Of a DNA stretch of 64,000 bases, positions 58,325 to 64,000 are shown in pieces. How positions within the stretch are numbered: position 1 is the first letter of the stretch; every line of letters starts with the position of its first letter. This stretch comes from Bacteroidales bacterium (GTDB lineage: Bacteria > Bacteroidota > Bacteroidia > Bacteroidales > F082), in assembly GCA_030690365.1 (NCBI GenBank), contig JAUYGX010000079.1, forward strand, positions 1 to 64,000, written 5' to 3'. Both the position numbers and the translations under genes were made by a program. Below the pieces are notes generated by a model. It was not told where the DNA came from, did no database searches, and saw nothing but the letters and a program-made list of their open reading frames with translations.

Positions 58325-59512
58325 TTAATGTGACACCAATATTTTAATGCTTTGTGAAATTCCATTGCAATTTAATTTGCCTATATAAATACCAGATGCC
58401 AGTTCTCCTGTGTAGAAAGCGTGCTTTTGAACACCACATTTTTCCTTTGAAGAAACCAGGATTTGGATTGGCTTCCCATTTGAGGTAAATACTTGTAAAT
58501 CAGTATTGCAATCAGCATCTAGTTTGTAAGAAATAGTTGTGTAAGTATCACATGGGTTTGGAAAACAATTCAACTGTTTGATATTGTCATTTGATTCAAG
58601 ATTACCAATGCTGGTTATATCAAGTATACCGGTAATCTCCCTCACCGACTTTGTTGCATAATCAGAAACATACAGTTTATCTTGTTCAGCATTAGTAATT
58701 ATTCCATTGGGCCTGTTGAACTGCGCAACATCTCCTGCTCCATCTGTTGTTGCGGGAGTTCCTGTTCCGGCAATCGCGATTACTTCACCTTCCAGACTAA
58801 TTCTAAAGATTTTATGCACTCCAATTCCTGTTGCATATAAATACCCTGAAGCAAACGTCATAAAACCAACCCCCCAATTTGTTGTATGAGGGACTTCTGC
58901 TATAAAAGCCAATGAATCGCCATTTAGTAAAACCTTGAATATCTTCCCGTTGTTAAAGTTTGCAACGTAAAGATTATGATCGTTATCAAAGGCCATTCCT
59001 ACAGGACCATTCAACTCGCTTGCGCCACAATACAAGCTTACATTTCCGTCCGAGCTCAGTTTGGAAATCTGGTTTCCTTGAGAGCTGGTGTATTGGCTTA
59101 CAAAAAGCGTGTCGCTCATTGGATCGAAAATAATTCCTGAAGCCCCTGGAATTTTCGGGCCATAAATCGATTTATTTCCGAGACTGTCCAACTTATAGAT
59201 TTGACTATTGGCAACATTAACAGCGAAATCAACAACATAAAGTTGGCCGTCGTGGCCGAAAGCCAAACCGTTGCAAGCACTGTATCCTGTAGAGAATTCA
59301 CTTATATTACCATTGGGCTCTATTTTATAGACAGTTCCCGCACCTGACGAGGGATTTCCGAAATGAGATCCATAAAGAGTACCAAACTGGTCCATTGCCA
59401 GTGCGTCATCAATACTACTATTTGGTCCGGCGATAGTGGTTACCACTACTTGACAATAAACCTGAAGCTGTAGAACGGCAGCTACAATCAGAGTAAAAAA
59501 TTTAGAGTACAT
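58325..59512 (-). CDS. Secreted NHL-repeat protein with T9SS domain (copy 3)
   Basis: A 395-residue paralogue and first gene of the tandem set: signal peptide MYSKFFTLIVAAVLQLQVYCQ, NHL repeats (YSACNGLAFGHDGQLYVVDF, LNGPVGMAFDNDHNLYVANF, FNRPNGIITNAEQDKLYVSD) and a T9SS type A domain (LNCFPNPCDTYTTISYKLD ... GIYIGKLNC, ending ILVSH). Its sorting domain differs from those of copies 1 and 2. A TAGTTTTG promoter element lies 32 bp upstream and may serve the entire run down to the penicillin acylase. Confidence 0.86.
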   Translation of the reverse strand: MYSKFFTLIVAAVLQLQVYCQVVVTTIAGPNSSIDDALAMDQFGTLYGSHFGNPSSGAGTVYKIEPNGNISEFSTGYSACNGLAFGHDGQLYVVDFAVNVANSQIYKLDSLGNKSIYGPKIPGASGIIFDPMSDTLFVSQYTSSQGNQISKLSSDGNVSLYCGASELNGPVGMAFDNDHNLYVANFNNGKIFKVLLNGDSLAFIAEVPHTTNWGVGFMTFASGYLYATGIGVHKIFRISLEGEVIAIAGTGTPATTDGAGDVAQFNRPNGIITNAEQDKLYVSDYATKSVREITGILDITSIGNLESNDNIKQLNCFPNPCDTYTTISYKLDADCNTDLQVFTSNGKPIQILVSSKEKCGVQKHAFYTGELASGIYIGKLNCNGISQSIKILVSH

Positions 59513-59543
59513 AGTTTTTGCTTTTAATTATTTAAGGATGTGG

Positions 59544-59551
59544 CAAAACTA
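59544..59551 (-). promoter_or_regulatory. Candidate -7 element for NHL gene set
   Basis: The minus strand reads TAGTTTTG, an exact TAnnTTTG match, 32 bp before the start at 59512. No convincing -33 TTTG was found. Confidence 0.45.
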
Positions 59552-59622
59552 TGTTGACGGCATGTGTAAATCGTCCGAACACTTACTTTAAGACATATTT
59601 ACCCGAAAAAAAGGATCGGAAA

Positions 59623-60732
59623 TTAACTTGTTATTTTGTTAATATACTCACGCGGAGTAAGTTCTGTTATTTTCTTAAATGCCGAATTAAATGTGGCTTT
59701 AGAATTAAATCCTGACTCATGAGCCAGAAAAAGTATGGTATAATTTTTATTTTCTTCCAGTTGCACCAATTCTTTGAACTTTTGAATTCGATATGTATTT
59801 ACAAATTCATAAAAATTCTTTTGGTAGTGTTCGTTGATTACCCTCGACAGATCCCGTTGGTTTTTACCCATCTGCCGGGCCAGTTCACTTAATGTTAGTT
59901 TGGGGTTAAGAAAAGGTTTTTCAGAATTCATTACGTTTTCCAATTCATCTTTGAGGCTGTCGTAAAAATCAGCTGAAAAATATCCTTGTTCGTACTTTGT
60001 CTGTTTTTCCGGAATGGATAATATGTCTGAATCGAAATAACTAAAATAGGCAAACAAAAAGGTTAAAAACGAAATCAGCAGCCAAACGAAATTATAGGTG
60101 AAAACTGTGCTAAATTGAAGGCCTTCAACATACTTTGAAACAAATCCATAAAACCAAAATAAAATGATTACAGATACAACTGCCAAAAAAGTTTTGACAT
60201 ATTTAACCTGAGGTAAAAAGGACAGTTCTTTTACAATCCTTTTTTCATAATCATTCACCAATTTGTAGCCTATGAAAATGTAAATCGCATTTTGCACTAT
60301 CGCCAATAATTCCAAAAAGAAATAAACAGATCCCATGTTGGAGTAAAAAATGGAATTCTCAAATTGCTGTGGCCATAACAGCCTGTAAAAGAAATAAACT
60401 GAATAAATGGCCAAAGGAATAAAATGGGGATAATCTTTCCAGGTTGGGAAATATTTTCCGTCAAATAAATTTTTGAGGTAAAAAAAAGACAAGGGCCCGT
60501 AACAGAAAATAATAATATCCACCAGGCCACCCGGAAGAAATGTGTCTCCTACAGATGAAAAATAATAAGATAACCTTCCAATTAACGACAAAGAAATCAA
60601 GAAAACAAACAGGCTCAAAAGAATATTTGCTGTGTTTTTTCCTTTAGATTTTACCAAAATAGCTACAGACAGAAAGAATCCCTGAACAATAGTTAGGATT
60701 GCAATTACCAGCCAAATAGTCAATTCACTCAT
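59623..60732 (-). CDS. AraC-family regulator with membrane-embedded N-terminus
   Basis: A 369-residue protein. About seven membrane helices occupy residues 5-255 (LTIWLVIAILTIVQGFFLSV, then helices to FLTFLFAYFSYF). An AraC-type double helix-turn-helix follows (about 275-369: TLSELARQMGKNQRDLSRVINEHY, FLAHESGFNSKATFNSAFKK, TPREYI). Such proteins are probably one-component sensors of membrane or external signals. I start at MSELTIWLV (60732), because an exact TATATTTG element lies 24 bp upstream inside the longer frame. It faces the decayed region and may control a neighbouring set, by inference. Confidence 0.87.
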   Translation of the reverse strand: MSELTIWLVIAILTIVQGFFLSVAILVKSKGKNTANILLSLFVFLISLSLIGRLSYYFSSVGDTFLPGGLVDIIIFCYGPLSFFYLKNLFDGKYFPTWKDYPHFIPLAIYSVYFFYRLLWPQQFENSIFYSNMGSVYFFLELLAIVQNAIYIFIGYKLVNDYEKRIVKELSFLPQVKYVKTFLAVVSVIILFWFYGFVSKYVEGLQFSTVFTYNFVWLLISFLTFLFAYFSYFDSDILSIPEKQTKYEQGYFSADFYDSLKDELENVMNSEKPFLNPKLTLSELARQMGKNQRDLSRVINEHYQKNFYEFVNTYRIQKFKELVQLEENKNYTILFLAHESGFNSKATFNSAFKKITELTPREYINKITS

Positions 60733-60755
60733 AAAAAAGCAGAATTCAATTGCGA

Positions 60756-60763
60756 CAAATATA
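60756..60763 (-). promoter_or_regulatory. Candidate promoter of AraC-type gene
   Basis: The minus strand reads TATATTTG (exact -7 consensus), with TTTG at 60790-60787 as a possible -33 element 23 bp away. It supports the ATG at 60732 as the true start. Confidence 0.55.
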
Positions 60764-60960
60764 AGGTTTTGAAAGTATAAAATGAGCAAATACAAATGTT
60801 CATTCTTGATAAATTCTTTAATCCCGTTCTGGTTGGTTAGGCATAAATGTTACATTCTATCTCACTGAAGTTACACTTTATAAACCTTTTCCTTTTCCAT
60901 AAATATACAATTCACAGAGAATATTGGACATCAAAAACTTCTAATCTAAATTCATCAAGG

Positions 60961-61130
60961 CTAACAATGTCCAAGAGAAATAATAATAATTCCGGCAATT
61001 CTGGCCCAATGATCTTTCGGGTTCTCCTGTCCACATAGGATGAGTGTTTTGCCGGGAATAAATACCAACAGCAGACCTATCAGCACCACATAGATGCCCC
61101 GATAAAAATACTAAGTGTAGCAGCGTTCAT
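60961..61130 (-). pseudogene. Frameshifted small membrane protein
   Basis: Starts MNAATLSIFIG, then a frameshift leads to a second frame reading GIYVVLIGLLLVFIPGKTLI, HWARIAGIIIISLG and a stop at 60961. Together they look like a roughly 55-residue hydrophobic protein whose frame was broken by a small indel near 61090-61100. The ATG lies 2 bp after the stop of the hydrolase fragment upstream. Confidence 0.55.
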
Positions 61131-61132
61131 AG

Positions 61133-61318
61133 TTATTTGCTTAGAATTTTATTTAACCAATCGCTTACAGCAGGAAGATATTCGGGTGATAGTATTTGAA
61201 AATACGGGTAGTTTTTATTCAGGTACGTCATCGAATGGGAAGTATTTTCCAAAGTAATAACTTTACGATTGGTTGATTTAGATTTTGTAATTGCATTTTC
61301 AATAACGGAACCATTCTG
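61133..61318 (-). pseudogene. C-terminal remnant of an alpha/beta hydrolase
   Basis: An open minus-strand frame without a start reads NGSVIENAITKSKS, KVITLENTSHSMTYL and SPEYLPAVSDWLNKIL then stop. This has the form of the last segment of an alpha/beta hydrolase, with the catalytic His in SHSM. The N-terminal three quarters are missing, and the sequence at 61319-61600 shows no match or other gene. An intact hydrolase of the same broad superfamily starts 290 bp away. Confidence 0.6.
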
Positions 61319-61605
61319 AAGTCAATCCAGATTTTTCCAACAATCCGGTAAAAATGTTGGAGCATCCTGGGGACTGATCAATTATATGCAGGCGACCGAA
61401 GTATTACTAAGATTATATAATAATATGCACGCATTGATTTTTCTTTAAAAAATTCAAAATCCATAAATAGACTGGATCATCTGGTATTTGGTGGGGTAAA
61501 GCTAGGAATAAATTTTATTGTTTTGACATTGGGGGTGGGTGGGAATGAAAAATGAGAAATGGGCAGCTGAACACCAACTGTTTTATGTTGTGTGCTAGCT
61601 GGTGT
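61319..61605. other. Intergenic region, nothing recognised
   Basis: No reading frame, hairpin or RNA gene that I can support. It probably holds sequence decayed beyond recognition beside the hydrolase remnant. Confidence 0.4.
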
Positions 61606-62553
61606 TCATTCATTCCATTGTTTAATCGTAGATCCTATTTCATATCCAATATCATTTAGAATAGATAAGTGTTTTCGATTTGGCAGTATTTTAGCGATAG
61701 TTTTATTGTTTTTTAATATTGGAAGATTTGCATATTCAATAACTTTTTGAGGTTCAAATAATTCATCTTGTTCACCAATAAATAGTGCAATTGGCTCAAT
61801 TATTTTTCGAAATTGTTTCTTTGGATTATTTGGCGTCAGAGCATTAGCCATATTAACACTTATAGAAGTCAATATTAAAGGATTATCTTTAATTATTGTT
61901 TCCGGATAATTGAAAAATACAGCCTTAGAGTGTTGCAAAAACAAACCTTGTGACATTCCATTAATTACAAATTTCCAAATCTTTACGGTCGCAAATGGCA
62001 TTCGGTTTTCTCTATCTGTATTCGATTTGTAACCTAATTCAGGCGAAATAAAAAAATAACCGTTTACAGTTTCTTTTTTCTTCCAATTGCTATAATTAAG
62101 AACCAATCCCCCTCCTGATGAATGACCTCCTAAATAAATTGGTAGTTTGTTCCCTGTCTTTGCTATTTGAATCATTGAACTTATATCCTTATTCAGACTA
62201 TTAATGTTAGGACAGTCTCCTCTATTTCCTTCTGATAATCCATGTCCTCTGATGTCAATCAGGAGTGTTTCAATATTAAAACTGTCTTTTAGCTTTTGAG
62301 CTAATTTAAAATAGCCTAACCTGCTGTGTGCTCCTCCTCCGTGAATAAATATCAATTTAGCAATTACACTGGAATCAGGAATAAATTGGTAATAATTAAT
62401 TTTAGTCTTATCATAACTTTCAAATTGCAGTGGTTCTGCGCTGATATCTTTGCCATTCCCTTTTATTTCATCAAATGAAAATGCTTGTTGATTTTCCTGT
62501 CCCATCACATTTAGTGTTAAAATACAAATAAAAATTGCTTGTAATTGTTTCAT
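61606..62553 (-). CDS. Secreted alpha/beta hydrolase (serine aminopeptidase S33-like)
   Basis: A 315-residue protein with a signal peptide (MKQLQAIFICILTLNVMGQ) and an alpha/beta hydrolase fold of the Hydrolase_4/monoacylglycerol-lipase type. It has the oxyanion block IFIHGGGAHSRLGYF, LLIDIRGHGLSEGNRG, nucleophile Ser145 in GGHSSGGG, the acid in GEQDELFEP and His in RKHLSI. It probably cleaves lipid or other esters in the periplasm. The next two minus-strand genes encode small membrane proteins; gaps of 46 and 135 bp make an operon possible. Confidence 0.85.
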   Translation of the reverse strand: MKQLQAIFICILTLNVMGQENQQAFSFDEIKGNGKDISAEPLQFESYDKTKINYYQFIPDSSVIAKLIFIHGGGAHSRLGYFKLAQKLKDSFNIETLLIDIRGHGLSEGNRGDCPNINSLNKDISSMIQIAKTGNKLPIYLGGHSSGGGLVLNYSNWKKKETVNGYFFISPELGYKSNTDRENRMPFATVKIWKFVINGMSQGLFLQHSKAVFFNYPETIIKDNPLILTSISVNMANALTPNNPKKQFRKIIEPIALFIGEQDELFEPQKVIEYANLPILKNNKTIAKILPNRKHLSILNDIGYEIGSTIKQWNE

Positions 62554-62599
62554 TTTTAGCTCAGTTCATCGTTCGTGGATGGACTCTTTACAATCAAAT

Positions 62600-63265
62600 T
62601 TATTTCGTTTTCCCACCTTTAATAATTAACCAAACCGCAAGTCCAAGTTCTCCAATTGCCATAGGAAGCGCTAAAATCATTTCTAAAATACTTACAATAT
62701 CTGATTGAGGAAGAGTCAATTTCAGAAAGTGGACAACTACGTAAGAAATTCCTGCGATTAATGCCAAATACCATAAAATCTTTGGTATTCGCATATGAAG
62801 TTTCATTAAAATTCCAACTAAGAAAAGATGGATTCCAAATATGATTAACCCTGCACTCCAAATGGATTGGAACAATTGAAAATTATGGATAATAATCTCG
62901 TTACTTGTTTCAGTAGGATGAAGGTTTTTAGTCAGATAAAATGCCGCAATTCCAAATATTACGGTGTAAACAATTCTCAAAATACTTGATAGTAGTGCAA
63001 TCTTCCTATTGTCATTTTTAAAGTAACGATAAAGCGTCCAGGAAACCAATAGATCAAGCAGAAGCACGATTAGAATTGCTAATAACATCAACTTATAAAG
63101 TTGCAAATTGCCGGCAAGGTTGCTTTGGACTATATCAAGTTGACCAGGGTTAAATATTTTTGGGAATGCATATCCAAATGCAAATCCAGCTATTATTGTC
63201 ATCAATAAAAGCGAGTATCCGGTAATCTTTGCGAAAGTTCTATTTTTATTCATTTTATTCTTCAT
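62600..63265 (-). CDS. DUF4386-type membrane protein
   Basis: A 221-residue protein with six predicted membrane helices (FAKITGYSLLLMTIIAGFAFG at the N-terminus; MLLAILIVLLLDLLVSWTLY; SILRIVYTVIFGIAAFYL; LIIFGIHLFLVGILM). The pattern and loop positions agree with DUF4386. The function is unknown. It begins MKNKMNKNRT, with a second possible Met at residue 5. It lies between a DUF6326 gene and the alpha/beta hydrolase, a cluster of small membrane proteins often found near regulators in Bacteroidota. Confidence 0.75.
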   Translation of the reverse strand: MKNKMNKNRTFAKITGYSLLLMTIIAGFAFGYAFPKIFNPGQLDIVQSNLAGNLQLYKLMLLAILIVLLLDLLVSWTLYRYFKNDNRKIALLSSILRIVYTVIFGIAAFYLTKNLHPTETSNEIIIHNFQLFQSIWSAGLIIFGIHLFLVGILMKLHMRIPKILWYLALIAGISYVVVHFLKLTLPQSDIVSILEMILALPMAIGELGLAVWLIIKGGKTK

Positions 63266-63400
63266 TTTAGTTTGTCTTTTTAAGGAAATGACGATAATTA
63301 GATTTCAAGATACTATTCACCTATGGATGTTAAAGAACACAGATGCTAGTGCTCTGAAGTAATTATCGCAAATTTAACCTATTAGTTTCTTTTTTAAATT

Positions 63401-63817
63401 TTACTCACCGGTCACTTTACCTGGATTTATCCATTTCCACGCGAGCCACACAATAACTATGGTAGTTGCTATTTCGATAATACTACAGAATAAGTAATAA
63501 TTAGTTGGAGCACTTGCAAAAAGTGTCGCTGTTTGAACAAGTGTCATAATTGTTCCAGCAATAATATTTGCCCACCGGTTGAACCCATAATTTAATATTC
63601 TCGACAGTAGAACCATTGCAATCGGAATTTCCATCAGGATTGCAGCAGCTAATAAGAAATTTTCATTCATTTCCATTCCATTTACATTTCCTGTCAAATA
63701 TTGCTTCAATAGGTTTACATCCATTATTCCCATGATGTCGCAATACAAATAATTTAAAATTGCGAATATCCAAAGAGTGGAAAGCAATAATTTTCTGTCT
63801 ATTTCTTTAGTTTTCAT
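63401..63817 (-). CDS. DUF6326-type membrane protein
   Basis: A 138-residue protein with four membrane helices, beginning KEIDRKLLLSTLWIFAILNYLYCDI and containing MNENFLLAAAILMEIPIAMVLLSRIL and ATTIVIVWLAWKW (read in parts). It resembles the DUF6326 family. No function is known to me. It is the first intact gene of the minus-strand group that continues with DUF4386 and the alpha/beta hydrolase. Confidence 0.75.
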   Translation of the reverse strand: MKTKEIDRKLLLSTLWIFAILNYLYCDIMGIMDVNLLKQYLTGNVNGMEMNENFLLAAAILMEIPIAMVLLSRILNYGFNRWANIIAGTIMTLVQTATLFASAPTNYYLFCSIIEIATTIVIVWLAWKWINPGKVTGE

Positions 63818-63872
63818 TTTTCAATATTAATAATATTTCGTTTAATGTTTTTTTCCCAAAAGGTAGCCTCAG

Positions 63873-64000
63873 TTATTTCTTTTCTTTAAGTACTTCAATT
63901 CTTTGCTGATAGTAATCGCTACCACTTATTTCAAACGCTTTGTTTACATGTTTTATAGCATTGGTAAAGTCACCTTTTCTTTCATAATAATCAGCCATAG
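63873..64000 (-). CDS. C-terminal end of a TPR-like protein (partial)
   Basis: The window ends inside this minus-strand frame. The visible residues, MADYYERKGDFTNAIKHVNKA then YYQQRIEVLKEKK and stop, form one TPR-like helix pair. The Met seen is probably internal. Such tails occur on secreted hydrolases and on regulators in Bacteroidota, so the main function cannot be told. Confidence 0.6.
   Translation of the reverse strand, partial: MADYYERKGDFTNAIKHVNKAFEISGSDYYQQRIEVLKEKK

Overview
The window looks like the chromosome of a Bacteroidota (Bacteroidia-type) bacterium. The evidence is the mutY-ssb-gldE-gldD linkage, many secreted proteins ending in type IX secretion (T9SS) sorting domains, a 29-residue AURKAIP1/COX24-type mini protein, several exact TAnnTTTG -7 promoter elements, and starts that do not rely on Shine-Dalgarno sites. 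A Marinilabiliales-like member is plausible, but the genus cannot be fixed from sequence reading alone.

Layout. 0.15-11.7 kb: housekeeping genes (aldo/keto reductase, tadA, a Na+/solute symporter, a membrane receptor fused to an AlbA_2 domain, queG, ruvB), a universal-stress operon (usp-SPOR-usp), RNase G, the mini ribosome-associated protein and HU. 11.8-15.4 kb: mutY-ssb-gldE-gldD. 15.6-26.6 kb: a formyltransferase, a secreted BNR-repeat protein, an AEC permease, a gldE/gldD chimeric relic, a secreted M14 carboxypeptidase, and a 1121-residue surface fibre protein built of 45 seventeen-residue repeats with a C-terminal S74 chaperone domain. 26.9-39.4 kb: a TPR-LytS kinase and LytTR regulator, followed by three large secreted proteins and two tiny PIGGG-motif membrane proteins, each tiny gene following a giant T9SS substrate. 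39.4-41.1 kb: an accessory island (RhuM, transposase remnant, REP-like palindromes) bounded by near-identical direct repeats. 41.2-51.8 kb: a complete fatty-acid beta-oxidation locus (MarR regulator, fadN, fadA, fadE, a DUF4442 hotdog protein, fadD, a membrane Fe-S oxidoreductase). 52.2-53.2 kb: a chimera of two broken insertion sequences (IS1634-like and IS630-like). 53.3-59.5 kb: a penicillin-acylase-family enzyme, a shortened DUF1579-like protein and three tandem NHL-repeat secreted proteins, all on the minus strand. 59.6-64.0 kb: an AraC regulator with a membrane-embedded N-terminus, decayed genes, an alpha/beta hydrolase, two small multi-pass membrane proteins (DUF4386, DUF6326) and the tail of a TPR-like gene.

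How it fits together. The beta-oxidation locus is the clearest pathway. Its MarR gene is preceded by a perfect 16-bp palindrome lying over the presumed -33 region, with a related half-site just after an exact -7 element, so repression of the operon is a natural reading. The most promising less-described unit is the LytS/LytTR region. An 18-bp sequence occurs on both sides of it, in front of the fibre gene and in front of the secreted-protein gene cluster. The two giant T9SS proteins of that cluster share a C-terminal module, and each is followed at once by a small signal-peptide plus PIGGG plus membrane-segment protein and a strong terminator. I suggest this is a regulated cell-surface assembly; the functional link is inference.
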